Assembly (NCBI GenBank): GCA_003255025.1
Contig: QANY01005768.1
Location: 1,314,805-1,378,804, forward strand
Direction: 5' to 3'
Length of the DNA: 64,000 nucleotides
DNA from: Datisca glomerata
Lineage: Eukaryota; Streptophyta; Magnoliopsida; Cucurbitales; Datiscaceae
Shown: in pieces, positions 47,245 through 59,930 of the stretch
Layout: every line of letters begins with the position of its first letter
Position numbering within the stretch: the first letter of the stretch is position 1
Notes under the pieces: model-generated
Seen by the model: only the letters and a program-made list of their open reading frames with translations
Told to the model about the DNA's origin: nothing
Databases searched by the model: none
Position numbers and translations under genes: made by a program

Positions 47245-50200
47245 CTATGATAGAAACAGAGCCTCTAAGTACTCATCAATATAAGCTAAACATGGCCAGT
47301 GATCAGTTCGAATTCGAACCAACGTTGAAAAGTCACAAACTTCCATCTGGAAAAGTAAATGAAACCGAGGTGGAAGAAATATTAAAATAAGAAAGCAACC
47401 CATGTTTCTTTTATTGATACTTACAAGACTTGATCTCTCGCTCTCGCCTTTATCATCTTCAAGATAGGTAAGATGGAGTGGCCCTCTATCTATATCATGA
47501 TCAGGTGATAATGCAGTAGTAACTTCAAGGGCAGAATCTAAAGCTGCATCTTTCCAGATAACGTCTCTGATGGTTCCTCCATCTTTGACAATATTGACGA
47601 GTGATTCACCAATGACACTCACAACAAACGGTGCAAGGTAGCGTTCCGTGGCCTGAATCAAAGAATAAGCAGAGACCTCAAGTAACTTCACTGATTGGGT
47701 CCCACTAACAGCTAAAACCCCTTTTCCTCCTTTCAATTGAAAGGTTTCCCTCCCTGTATTCGAAGAAGAACCACATGCTTCCCACAGAGCATTAAACAAG
47801 TTTGAGCAATAATCGGGTTTTGCACCTTCTGGTACATCCAGTGGGATTATAGGCTTCTGAAACAAGTCTTCTATTCCTACAGTGATACTTTGAAGCTGTC
47901 CATGGATTATTTTACCGTTTTCTGCATTAGATTCAATGGAGACATCAACTAGACCTGGCGTTGGCTCTCGTGGTTCGAATTCAATTGCTACCTGAGCTTT
48001 GAAGTGCTCTTCTCCTCCAGTTGGCAACGGAACATCTAATGAGACGATTTGATTAAAATTATCATCCTTTGTGGGAGGTTCCCCTAGAAGAAAAGGTATA
48101 TGACATGATGGAATAGGTCCATAAGGTGCAGAAGATGAAAACTTGAGCACAGTCGCATACATTGCAGGAAGGTCATCCATATCATCCATACCACCAGCAG
48201 GATTGCTGCTTTTCCCCCAAATGCCATTGAAAGGCTCAGACTCGAATTTTAAACAACACAAGATTCTAACTTTAAGCCCCGGCATGTGTCTGAAATCAGG
48301 AATGCATGAAAAATGCCTCTGTAATATTCCTAAAATCTCAGAGGTCCTTGAATCAATCACACGCAATGGCTCACCCACCCAATTAAATTTTTTAGCTTCT
48401 GGAGTATTATGGATTTCAACATTGACATCAGATTCCCTTTCCTCACTAGGAGGTTCACTGTTGTTGACGCCCTCTAGATATCTAGGTATGTAATTCCCAA
48501 CACCCAGATTTGACAAAGACAAGGACCAAGATTGTTTGACAAGTAGAGGAATATTTCTGTCAAGATGAACATAGGAAGAGATGTTCCTATACTTGTTGAG
48601 ATCGTGAGAAGGTCGGAGAGGCTGCTCATCGAAAGGTGTGCCATAATGAGGGGGTGGAGATATGCCAATAAGCTGATCCCCAAGGTTTAGCATGTTTCTA
48701 AGCTTTTTTCCTGGTATGCAGATCAGCATTCGCAGGTAGGTCCTGCAAATTACAACAGTAAATGAGAAAAGTGAACCGCAACAGCTAATTACTTGGTGGA
48801 ATGTACAGAAGAAACTGGGTCCTTTTGGTACTGGCCCGGGTATGGCTTTTTTTGAGGTACCTGCAACACATTTGAGATACCTCACTATATATTTGAGGTA
48901 CCTCGTGCGGTACCGTACCGGCTTGGTGCCAAAGAATATTCTGAAGAAACTATCTCAACACGCCAATCGAAGTAGAAAGACTACATCTCGAATTCATACC
49001 TCGCATTATCACGGACCTCCAGATCAGGAAAATATAGGCTTGTAAATGCAAGTAGATGAGATAATTTTAGAAACAACCGAGAGCTTTGGTGATGCATCAG
49101 CATGGTTCGGCAAATGCCAAGAACCTTACTTCCCTGAGACCAAGATTTCAATCCCGTATCTGGGTCATGTTTCTCAACAAGAAAAAGCATGAACTTGGTA
49201 AGTAGCTCTAACAGTCCACGAGGAGGAATCGTTTCGTTTTCAGCAATCCTATCAAACACTGGAAAGCAGGAAATTAGTTTGTAATCCATTACAACTTTTG
49301 GGAGCAATATCTCATCAAACTTATGAAGTAGGCTCTCTCCCAACAAATGGTGCTTCTGACAGCCTAATAACCGATCAGTGTAAGCAACAACCACAGGGAC
49401 CAGTTTCTGATACTCCAACATCAGTTCAACAAGCATCCCCTGAAAAATTAAGGCTGAGAAAATCAACATGGGGTAGAATTTGACAGGCTGAGGAATGTGC
49501 TATACATTTTTTATTCCACCACTACTTTTCGTTTATCAAGTATTTGGGATTTCTTTGAACTCTTCTAAGTCTATTTACGGGCTGTTGTTATTTTGGAAGT
49601 TCATTTCCTATTAGACATGTCTGATACTACAACATCAGTTCAACAAGCATCCCCTGAAAAATTAATGCTGAGAAAATCAACATGGGGCAGAATTTGACAG
49701 GCTGAGGAATGTGCTATACATTTTTTATTCCACCACTACTTTTCGCTTATCAAGTATTTGGGATTTCGTAAGAGTTTTGAACTCTTCTAAGTCTATTTAT
49801 GGGCTGTTGTTATTTTGGAAGTTCATTTCCTATTAGACATGCCGGATTTTCCAGAGCATGAGAGTTGGCGCCGATTTTTTTTCTGTAGCACTTGGAAGGA
49901 GAGAAACAAGACAACTATGTAGGATTAAATTTTCACAAAAGACTAATATCCAGAATTGGTTCAAAGCTGGCATGGATACCGAGATTTTGGTCATTATTTT
50001 TTCTGATTTTTTTATCGGTTGTACAACTGTGAAATCAAAATATGAAGACAGGATGTCAAAAAAGCGAGACCCAATAGAATGATCTAGAGAATAGATCCAC
50101 TCAACTGAAAAAAAGGGGTATAAAAACTTTGTTGTCTCTCTCATGCCAAATGATTCAGAAAAACATGAAGGGATGATTCTCCATAATCATTTATCTATCG

Positions 50201-52324
50201 GCCCATTCCCCAAAAAATTTCCAACCGAGGAGAAACTCCTTGGTAGTAGCCTTAACTATCCACGATAAATCCATGCCTAACAAGAACACTACACAACATC
50301 CAGTAAGGAAACGGGCTTTGTGAAAACAAGTGATGGTTGTCCTCCTCTGCCTTCTTCCACAAGTAGCATCCTAACCATCTAAACCCTCTTTTATTCAGCT
50401 TATCTGTTGTAAGATTAGCTTTCAGGGTAGTAGTCCAACATAAACATACATATCTAGGGGAAGCTCCAGTCTAGTCTGATTATGAGAGTTGGCTTTGTCA
50501 TTTTGACTGGTTTGTTGTTTCTGTTTCCAGGCTGGGAAAATAGGAATCTATAGGATGCTCTGGTAATAATATTTTCGGTTGGTTTTCTTACACATAGCAA
50601 AGCACTTTTTCGGATGTTTCATTCTCGTAGCTGTGTACCATTATGTGATTTTTTTTCTACACATTCGAAGATGGTAAGTTAGCATATCCCTATAAACTAT
50701 TTAACAATGATAATTCATATGCAAATTAGTTATAGATTTCACTAAACTAGCTGGTCTTACCTAGCATTCCATATGTAGTGATTGCTTGAATACTTCCAAA
50801 AAGAAAATGGATCATATAAAGGAAAAAAAGGCAGTTAAGTACCTGTACTCTAAGGAAGATGGTGGACTTCATGAGAAGTCCAGTGGTGGAAGAATCAGAG
50901 TCAGAATGAGATGAAGCACCGATCAAGAACTTATGGAACGCGCGGAATGCTACAGCAGTTTCAGTGCTCCCTGGTGGCAACCATTTGAAAGCTGATACAG
51001 AAATGAGACCATCTTGAAAGAGATCCACCACAGACTTTTTAGCGCCCGCATCCTCACCTAAAACACTCTCGGACTTGAAAGTTTCAGTGCATATTGAGCA
51101 AAACGCAAGCAGGTCAAGCTTCAAGGCTTTGACTGCAAGGGGATCAAACACAGTAGGATAGAAGCTTAAAGCCATTTCCACAATAGGGTTTTTCATTTTT
51201 CCAACTTCTCTACATTTACCAAGTATCAATTCACTGAAACCTAACAACCAATGAAGCGCAAGCAATCTGAAAACCAAATAGTGTTGTGCTTCTTTAGAAA
51301 TCAGTAAGATCATCCGGCAAAACTCGCCATCTTGCTCGTCAAATACATGTAAGAAATTTAAGTACATCATTAAAACGACATGGCATAACATGGGATCAAA
51401 GGAATACATCATTCCAAAGAATTGCACCTTCAACATTGACGCCTGCAACTCCAAAGCCTCAGCCACTGGCATTATCATTTCCATAAATATCATCATCCCA
51501 CATGGGGTCAGAACACGCGGCCATTCAAGCAAGAATGCCATCGCCCTCCTCAATTCTTTAGCGTTCAAACCAGAAGAAAGTTCTCTACTCGAGCTCGAAT
51601 TCGTACTCAAAAGTGATTGTGGAACATTAAAGGGGACCAAAGGGACCGTAGTATTGAGAATAGAGACATTCAATCTCTGAGCGACAATATTATGAACGAC
51701 GGTGGTAAAGAGCAGAATATAGCTTTGAGAGACGTGTGTTCGCTCGCTTTGGCATAGGCTCCATAGGTGACCCCCCACATCAGAAAGCAAGCAAGGGTAA
51801 GTTTTCTCTAACTCCCTCAAACACTCGCAGCCCACCGCTCGGGCCTGCCGGTCAATACCATAGTTAGGACGATTAACAAGGGTCAGCAATATCTCGACCA
51901 AGCTCTCAATTAAGCGTATATCGAAATTGTGGAAGGCGTCGATGGAAATGAGAATAGAGGTGGTGGAAACCATCATTTGCTCCTTGAGAGAGAAGGTTAT
52001 GTGAAGGCCATCGGAGGTGGGAGAGTGAACAAGGACACCAAGAGTTTCGACCAAGCGATCCAAGAAGGGTTGGGATAAGACTGAATCAGACGGAACGAGA
52101 AAGGAAATGAACTCATCGATGAAGAGTAGTAGCTGAAGCTTTAGATTGAGAGGAAAATCCCTCTTGAGGACGGATGAGAGAACCAGGTCGAGGAGAGAAC
52201 CAGGTGTAATAGTGTACTGAGAGGTCCATTTATGGAGGCGAGAACCGCCATATTGGAAGTCATCGATGAGGGTCTCCCACTCTTGGGGGGAAAGGGATTT
52301 CAATGGTGGTTTAATATCAGTCAT
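47245..52324 (-). CDS. AP5B1: AP-5 complex subunit beta
   Basis: Four exons on the minus strand: 52324-50843, 49439-49000, 48742-47425 and 47346-47245. All junctions are GT-AG and in phase, giving about 1113 aa, the usual size of plant AP-5 beta. The start used is MTDIKPPLKSLSPQEWETLI; an upstream in-frame Met (52339) adds five residues. Exon 1 is a helical HEAT/armadillo-like solenoid (LLDLVLSSVLKRDFPLNLKL, LIESLVEILLTLVNRP). Exon 2 continues it (VELMLEYQKLVPVVVAYTDR), and exon 3 holds the conserved C-terminal half (ISPPPHYGTPFDEQPLRP, FEPREPTPGLVDVSIE, FNALWEACGS). AP-5 is a clathrin-independent late-endosomal adaptor with zeta, mu and sigma subunits. The last exon ends YIDEYLEALFLS. Confidence 0.93.
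47347..47424 (-). other. AP5B1 intron 3, 78 nt and open in frame
   Basis: This intron has a GTAAGT donor and a CAG acceptor. Its length is a multiple of three and it contains no in-frame stop, so retention would add 26 residues. Confidence 0.8.
49408..49850. repeat. 214-bp tandem duplication covering the AP5B1 exon 2 acceptor
   Basis: Copies begin TGATACTCCAACATCAG at 49408 and TGATACTACAACATCAG at 49622 and remain highly similar to about 49845, apart from a small indel near GGGATTTC. The first contains the start of exon 2 and its 3' splice site; the second repeats both inside the intron. Confidence 0.9.
49440..50842 (-). other. AP5B1 intron 1
   Basis: A 1.4-kb intron that includes the second copy of the 214-bp duplication next to exon 2. 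The remainder has no recognisable insertion. Confidence 0.85.
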
Positions 52325-52539
52325 GCTCTCATGAAACAAGAGAAGAAAGAGTTTGTGAACAAATTGCTACTTCAATCATTCATACCACTCTCAACCTCGA
52401 CGCAGCAATCTGACGACAGAATTATATTGTTCGGTGGACCAGAGAAGAAAGGGAACGATCGGAGGCAATCATTCAGACCATTGGTTGATTTCTATGAAAT
52501 AATCTAATTGTGCCTGATAGGCCGTTTTGGGGATTTTTT

Positions 52540-55500
52540 TTATAAAAGTACCGTTTTTTGTCATAATTATAAAAGTACCGTTTATTTAAAAAATTGATAA
52601 AACTATAGTACTTTTTTAACTAATTCAAAAAATAAAATAATTTTGGACAGATCACGTGAAATCGTCTTTGTAAAAGATAATTTTGAGTGAACATGACCAC
52701 GTTGAAACCACGTAGGAGATCATCTTTTACAAATACGATTTTGAAAAACTGTAAAACGTCTTTGCAAAAGACGATAACATTTTTGTTCACTTCTCCCTTC
52801 CTCATTCGACGATCGAACCACTCCCCCTCCCCCACTTCCGTTCGCCATCGATTTTGTTAGAGTTTATCGCTATTTCACCGACATTAACCCCCTCTCACTC
52901 TTATCTCCCTCTCACTCTTATCTCACTCTCATTCACAAAAAAAACTTCTTAATCTATCAAATCACAAGCAATAACTCGTCAAACGCTAGGTATATTTTTA
53001 ACTCATTTGATCTCTTAAATTTGTTATTCAAATCTTGAATTGTTCATTTTTTATGAATGTTGTATGATATATTCCATCAAATTTGTTATCTTTCTCTCTC
53101 ATTGTACCTCTCAAACCCTAGATTTTAATTATACTTATAAATGTGTTGTGGGTCCTCAAATTTTAGATGGATTTTCTCAATTATATGTTGATTCGACCAA
53201 GTCCACATGATTTATAGGGATCATGTTTAAATATTTCGTGTTTGGCTGCATATTTTCCCCCATTATATGACGATGATGATGAACTTTATGTGCAACGTTA
53301 TCCGTGTGCATATATTTTACAACTTAGTGATGATGATGAGCTTTATGCGCAACGTTATGCATGTGCATATATTCTGTAACTTATTGGAGGTGCCCTTTTG
53401 TGATAAGTCAAACACTAAGGTGCATTTAATATTCTTGCCTTTACTGGAAGACTTTACTGAGACTGATCAATATAGTTGGGGTAGTACATGCCTTGCATAG
53501 TTGTATAGGGAGATGTACAAACCCAACCATAAAGATGCTTCGGATATTGTTGGCCCACTAGTATTACTGTAATTATGGGCATGGAACCGATTTTCTTATT
53601 TAGCACCAGTGAGGTTGTAACAGGCGAGACGAGATAATGTCAGGGAAGATGGACTTTCACTGCCACCTCCTCCACTGGGTATACGATAAGTCAACTCATT
53701 TGATTATTATGTGTATGTTATCATTTACATATATTTAATTGTACAATTTGTCTCATAGATAGAGAGATGTTTTAAACTCACAGAGACCTCTACACATGTT
53801 CTTGAAGTGTATAGATTTATGTTAGACAGACAAACTTCAGATTAGGTAATACTATGCTTTTTATAGGTAACACTCAAATTTTTTCATATTATTTATAATA
53901 TACTTCTTATAATTTATATGGTAACCTTATAATGACACCATCCATACATTTTCTGAATACTACATCATACACGAAGATATATAGTGGATTGTCTCTCCCA
54001 TAATTTACTTTCATATAGTGGAATGACATCGACCAGATCGTGTTCTAAGACAATTTGGTATGATTCAGCATGTGCGCGAACCATATGATACCGAAAGATG
54101 GTTGCAAGGCATCGACTTGAGGGGGAGAAATGAACTACATTGGGGCATCGAACATTAGGCATACATTCAGAGATGGGCTAAGTGTAGGACACACATTGCT
54201 GAGGGAGACGTGGATGAATATGGATATGATAACTCATACATGTAATGGTATTAGAGAATCACACTGTGATACATAACTCAACAAGGAACGTTATATGATT
54301 TAATGATACTTTTTCATTAATTTATGCAATTAACAGGCTTATGGTTTTTTAAAATGTTACTTATATAAAAGAAATTTATCTATGCAGACTGACAGTTTGG
54401 ACAATATCAATAACTCGACACTAGATGATGTTGAACCGTCTTGGATAACGCCTCAGATTCGAAATGTGTGTGAGACAGTCGTACACGTATAAGACAAGCG
54501 AATGCGGCTTATTAAGCTCTTTTTTCCTGAATGTATACAATGCACACCTCATCTTAAAGAAGTCAGCAAGAACCACATATACCTCGACACGAACCATACA
54601 TGTCTCAGCAAGATCCATACACGTCGCCAATCTTTTATACATTTGGAGGTGAGTCAGTGACTCAACTTGGTTCCACTTCTGAACCATTTCATCAACTCAA
54701 CGTCATAGAGGAGGACGGGGTGTAGCTCCCAGAGGAGGAGGTAGAAGGCATCCTGAAACTCGCTTATTGTGGAAGATGCTCCTATTATAGAGGAAGACAC
54801 ACATATTGTGGAGGAAGACCCACCATTTTTAGAGAAAACACACTTATTGTGGAGGAAGGTCCGTCATAAGTAACTCAATTACAAACATATAAAACGTCCA
54901 AGAAAAATAAGAAAACGACTAGCGTAAGGAACATGATGGACTTGTTTGATACTTTTTAGTCTCAGTATTACGTAACAAACTTTTTTAGAATAAATCATAT
55001 TAGATTGTAATGATGTTTATTGATGATCATATTGGAGTTGTAATGATCTTTTGAGTCATATGTTTTATGATTTGTTAAAAATGTAGGCTGCTTATTGAAT
55101 GTGTTGGGATATAATCTTACTTTTTTAACTTATAATCTTAAGATTATAAAATGTTCTATAGGATGATTTTCTTATGCAGGCTCGATTTTATTATTATACA
55201 GGTTTTGAATTAGGTGAAGTTTGAGAAGGGTTGGAGGGGGAGGCATAAACACTGAAATCGTCTTTGGAAAAGATGATTTCAGTTGAAAAATGTAATAACT
55301 GAAATCAACTTTTTGCAAAGATGATTTCAGTGTTCAAAGAAGTCATCTTTCGCAGAGACGACTTTAGGCACCACAGAAATTGTCTTTACAAAAGATGATT
55401 TCACCGCCTTTATCTTGCAGCAATTTGACCATTATGTGATCGTCATTTGCAAAGATGATTTTTAGCGTGTCCAAAACTATCTTAGTTTTAAAATATTTTC

Positions 55501-55560
55501 CAAAACCACCGCATTTCAGGATTATAAGTTAAAACAGTAAGTCGTAATTTGTTGCTGGAT
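52540..55560 (+). mobile_element. Plant mobile domain (PMD) transposon relic with imperfect inverted arms
   Basis: A broken PMD gene (53240-54260) is flanked by arms rich in GAAATCGTCTTTG-AAAAGAT motifs: 52650-52770 on the left and 55245-55490 on the right. Reverse-complementing the right arm gives AGTTTTGGACA and ATCATCTTTGCAAATGACG, resembling AATTTTGGACAG and ATCGTCTTTGTAAAAGA of the left arm. PMD genes of this type are found in plant transposons and as the host MAIN/MAIL genes. Exact ends and target duplication were not found. Confidence 0.5.
53240..54260 (+). pseudogene. Plant mobile domain (MAIN-like) gene, broken
   Basis: Pieces on the plus strand: ACAYILQLIGGALLCDKSNT, FLPLLEDFTETDQYSWGSTC (53360-53505), LYREMYKPNHKDASDIVGPL and LWAWNRFSYLAPVRL (53506-53625), then HRPDRVLRQFGMIQHVREPY and DTERWLQGIDLRGRNELHWG (54025-54150). 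This is the order of the PMD (PF10536-type) domain. Stops replace a Trp/Gln in three places, and intron-like gaps separate the pieces. A 60-bp tandem duplication (GATGATGATGAACTTTATGT at about 53270 and GATGATGATGAGCTTTATGC at 53330) lies upstream. An RGG-rich tail (RGGRGVAPRGGGRRHPETR) is read near 54710. Confidence 0.75.
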
Positions 55561-55789
55561 TTTTGTCTAAAGTAGACCCCCTTATGAATACATAATGCTT
55601 AAAATATTCTATATTTTTGTTGATTTAAACTCAGGGCCCATTATTAATTCAAACTAAGAATGTATAATTACTATATTGACCTTGCACGAATATCAAACAA
55701 AAATAAGAGAAAAGGCTATACATCAAATCAATTAAAATGTAATAATTACACAGCTTTGAAGTTACTATGTTACCCTTGTAAATATTCAT

Positions 55790-55905
55790 CTTAAAGTATT
55801 CGAGATGACTTCAAGATTCATCTTGAAGCCTTTAAGATGACTTCAAAATGACTTTAAAATTCATCTTGAAGCCTTCAAGATGGCTTCAATATTCAATATT
55901 CATCT
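55790..55905. repeat. Short outlier of the TCTTGAAG minisatellite
   Basis: Several units of GACTTCAAGATTCATCTTGAAGCC type lie here, 0.7 kb left of the main array. Confidence 0.75.
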
Positions 55906-56125
55906 TTTAGTTTTATATTTTTTAATAATATGATTTGAAAATATTTTAAAAATTTTAATTTTTATTACTAATGTCGAATCGAAGAACCAAACCGAATCGA
56001 AACTTTCGGTTTGATTCTTTTTATACGAGCTGTTCGGTTCGGTAATATTACTGAACTGAAACTTCAGTTCGGTTTTTTTTTCTATAAAAAACTGAACTGA
56101 ACCGAACCATAAACACCCCTAGAAA
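55905..56125. repeat. Dispersed CGGTTCGGTT-type repeat, copy 2
   Basis: It aligns with 41090-41270 in the same orientation. Its right end is ACTGAACTGAACCGAACC. Confidence 0.65.
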
Positions 56126-56589
56126 CAAATAACTTTCATGTGATTTTCTTTTGTTGGACCTGTGTTTGTTATGCATGAAATAGATTTAAGAACACCCCTA
56201 GAAGCAAACATTTCATCATGTAGTTTTATTATTTATAGTTACGTACATTGTTGTATATAGAAAAAATAGCTAATCAGTACATATAGTCAGTCAATTGATA
56301 GTTTTGAAGTATGCACGTCAAAATCTCAAGCTAAAACATTTCTTTAGATTTTTTAGTTAGTTAGTCAACTAAAAATGAAGCTTTTCGGACAATTAAGTTA
56401 ACAAATTTACTCACAATCTATGTGGGATAAATCAATTTAATAGGAAAATATTCTCAAATATTAAGAGTTTTTTTTTGTCAATGAGAGAAAATTATACATT
56501 AGGATTGAACTTCAGACCTATAGATTGAAAATTTCAATCATAACTATTGAAGTTTATAGCATGATCCATTCTCAAATATTAATTACTTT

Positions 56590-57900
56590 ACATTATGAAT
56601 CACATGTTTAAGATACCTTGAAGTCATCTAGTAGATATCTTGAAGTAATCGTGCACGAATCTTGAATCCATGTTGAAGCCATCTTGAATTCATTTTGAAG
56701 ACATCTTGAAGTCATCTTAAAGCCGTCTTGAAGCAAATCATCTTGAAGATGAAGATGTCTTGAAGTAAACTTGTAGACTTCAAAATGTCTTTAAGATGAT
56801 CTTGAAGCTATCTTGAAGCAATCTTGTAGATTTCAAGATGAGTTCAAGATTATCTCAAAAAATATCTTAAAGCAATCTTGTAGACTTCAAGGTGGCTTCA
56901 AGAGGATCTTGAAGCCATCTTGAATCAATCTTGTAGATTTCAAGATGATATGGAGCTCGTATTGAAATAATCTTGTAGACTTCAAGATCATCTTGAAACT
57001 CTTTTGAAGCAATTTTGTAGACTTCAAGACGGCTTCAATATGATCTTAAAGTCCTTAGAAGCAATATTGTAGATTTTAAGATAACTTCAATAGACTTTTG
57101 GATGTCGTCGAGATCATCTTCAAGCCATCTTGAAGTCTCAATGATGATCATCTTCAAGCCGTCTTGAAGTCTCAATGATGATCATCTTCAAGCCGTCTTG
57201 AAGTCTCAATGATGACGACTTCAAGATCATCTTGAAGTCTCAATGATGATGACTTCAAGATCATCTTGAAGTCTCAATGATGATGACTTCAAGATCATCT
57301 TGAAGATGACTTCAAGATCATCTTGAAGATGACTTCAAGATCATCTTGAAATAATCTTATAGACTTCAAGACTGTTTCAAGATGATCTTGAAGTTATCTT
57401 TGTAGACTTCAAGACGACTTCAAGAATCATCTTGAAGTTGTCTTGATGCAATCTTGCAGACTTCAAGATCATCTTGAAGCCATCTTAAAACAATCTGTAG
57501 ACTTCAAAATGACTTCAAGATCTTGAAGTCATTTTATAGACTTCAGAATGACTTCAATTGTAGGCTTTGACATGATCTCGAAGCAATCTTGTAGACTTCA
57601 AGATGGTTTCAAGATCATCTTCAAGCCCTCTTGAAACAATCTTGTAGACTTCAAGATGATCTTGAAGCCATCTTGAAGTCTACAAGACGACTTCAATATC
57701 ATCTTGAAACATTCTTGAAGTAGTCTTGTAGACTTTAAGATGACATGAAGATTCTCTTGAAATCTACAAGATGGATTCAAGATTATCTTGAAGTAGTCTT
57801 GAAGACTTCAAGATGGCTTTGAGATCATTTTCAAGCCCTCTTCAAACAATCTTATAGACTTCAAAACAGCTTCAAGATCATCTTGAAGATTGATTTTGAA
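56590..57900. repeat. Minisatellite of self-complementary units
   Basis: About 1.3 kb built from short blocks ATCTTGAAG and CTTCAAGAT, linked by CAATCTTGTAGA. The centre (57130-57310) holds regular 34-bp units (GTCTTGAAGTCTCAATGATG start) and then 23-bp units (GATGACTTCAAGATCATCTT). Many units contain the perfect palindrome CTTCAAGATCATCTTGAAG, so each strand can fold on itself. A 60-codon minus-strand frame inside is a by-product. Confidence 0.9.
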
Positions 57901-57949
57901 GACTCCAACTTTAACATACTACGTGTTGAGTTCTTCATCAGCAACATTA

Positions 57950-59090
57950 TTGTAGTAAAACTCGGTAAACCAAAAAAACCAAAAAACAATTCTAATAAAA
58001 CTCAGTAACTAACAAAAAAATTGCATACCTTTTAGTCGGCAAGCTTTTCTTGAGATTGAAGATGTTGAGAGTTTCTCTTGAAGTGTGTTAAAATCTTGAA
58101 ATGGAAGAAGAAGATGGAAGGAAATTTTTTTTAAAGAAGATGGTGATGGAATGGACTGTCAATGAAGAAGAATGAGATATATTTAGATGACTTCCTTAAG
58201 AAACTATGGTCATTGAGTGTTGAAATGAAAAAATTGACACTTGATTGGATGGTTTATAAGAAGGGTGCGAGTGGGAAGAATTTTCTAGCATGCGGGAAAT
58301 AGTGGATGGATGGTGAGCCCAATGTTTAGATCAACAAAAATTAGGGGAAGAGTTTATTTCAGGTATTTAATTTTTCTAGGGGTCTACTTTAAGCAAAACC
58401 CTTTGTTTAATTTTTTTTGAAGTTGAAACATGTTTAACTCGGTTTTTTTAGCTAATGTAAACCATTATATTATTCTAAGTTTTATATACTTTAATTTCTA
58501 TAAATGATTCCTTGAAAATGACCTAGATTTCCACTGATTAGCTAAGTCATTTTTATTTTATAATTAGTCCCCGCAAATATCTTTAACCTTAGATAAGAAT
58601 AAGAAATGATAGGAAAAGGAATCAATTAATATAAACAATATACACATTAAACAGGTAAATAAAAGATATAATAGACGTAATTACAACAGTAATACTAAGG
58701 TATTTTAATTCTACGTAGAATAAATTTTAAAATTTTCTCAAATTCTTTGCAATTCTTGTAGATCTCATCTATCTTGTTCAACTATTCAAAACAAATTGAC
58801 TAATTTCAAATATTTAATTATTAGGTTGAGGGGAATTTATAAACTTTAAAATAGTATGGTCAATGTCATAAAAAATAAAAAGCAAGGGTCATTAATAATT
58901 TAAATTTAAATTATTAATATTTAATCTTAGCATTTATGAAAGAGAAAATTAAGATTTTCATGAAGTCGTTAGACAATTTTGTCTAAAAATATTCATTCGC
59001 ACATACCTACTTTTATATATTGTAAGATAAGAAAAAAAATCAGATTTATGATAATGTTTGGTTTGTTGTAACTGAAAGTAGAATAAAATA
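57950..59090. other. Gene-free AT-rich stretch
   Basis: No gene, RNA or recognisable mobile element is seen. Confidence 0.6.
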
Positions 59091-59325
59091 TACTATATGA
59101 CTGATGACTCTACAACAATATTCTTCCAGCCGGGTAATAGCATTAGCAAGGGCAACAATGTCCAAAATAAAAGGAGGAAGGAGACGAATCCCGAGCAAAC
59201 AACAGTTATGATTACAACTATACCGAGTAATAGCATTAGCAAATTTGCTCTAATATCATCGACAAGATGGTACATGGTCCAATATACTATGTGACTGATG
59301 ACTCTACAACAATATTCTTCCAGCC
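59085..59325. repeat. Direct repeats about 193 bp apart
   Basis: GACTGATGACTCTACAACAA with its continuation TATTCTTCCAGCC occurs at 59099 and 59292. A second shared motif, GTAATAGCATTAGCAA, occurs at about 59136 and 59227. The stretch abuts the LINE relic and may be a small insertion. Confidence 0.7.
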
Positions 59326-59329
59326 ATTC

Positions 59330-59930
59330 CTTTAAGCCAAATTACAACATTACTCAGCAACTAAAAGTTCTGAATTTGATCAGAAGCAATAAATTGTTTC
59401 CCACAGACTTCTAAAACCTCTTCTTGATAGATTCTAGCAATTATACCAATAACATCTTTTCCTAGGGAAGGCATGGAATGAAGCACCACAATTCAGAGTT
59501 AGGGAAGTAGATACTTCTAAGGATCTTAAATCAGAAGCTCTAAGGGTTATGCAACAGCCACAAGCTTTCTTAGCAAGCATAGCCAGATTAAAAGCTCCTA
59601 TGTCTATGAAGCCAAGACCATCATCCATCTTTCTTGAGTAAAATTCATTCTTAGAATACCATCTTAAGCCTTGTTGGTCTCCTTTTTTATTCTACCAAAA
59701 CTTTAACATAGCAAAATGAAGGTTACTGCAAATTCTTTTTGATCGCTTGAAGGTGCTCATAACATAGTTGGGAATTACTTCTTTGCCACCACGTGAAAGC
59801 AGGTTAGTTTTCCAAGTTGCAGTTATCCTCTCCATTTTCTCAGCAAGCCTAGAGTCAATGACAGCTTTAGAGTAACCCAATCTGTAGTAGACCCAGGTAA
59901 TTCACTTTCAGTAGCAATAGGAATATTCAT
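59330..59930 (-). mobile_element. LINE reverse transcriptase fragment
   Basis: The minus strand reads AVIDSRLAEKMERITATWKT then NLLSRGGKEV, PNYVMSTFKRSKRICSNLHF (59880-59692), and after a frameshift MDDGLGFIDIGAFNLAMLAK then KACG (59628-59550). These blocks (LLSRGGKEVLI..., GLGFxDIxxFNxAMLAKQ) are hallmarks of plant L1 RT C-terminal regions. Both LINE ends are missing. Confidence 0.8.

Noticed and set aside
48143..48493. 116-codon plus-strand frame
   Set aside because: It is opposite AP5B1 exon 3, whose identity is clear, and is a shadow frame.
49833..50144. 103-codon minus-strand frame in AP5B1 intron 1
   Set aside because: It has no domain and no in-phase splice to neighbouring exons; a chance frame.
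57598..57780. 60-codon repetitive protein on the minus strand
   Set aside because: It is a reading of the minisatellite unit (FKMILKS-type repeats) with no other support.
56590..57900. Possible CRISPR-like array
   Set aside because: This is plant nuclear DNA, units are palindromic and of changing length, and there are no unique spacers.
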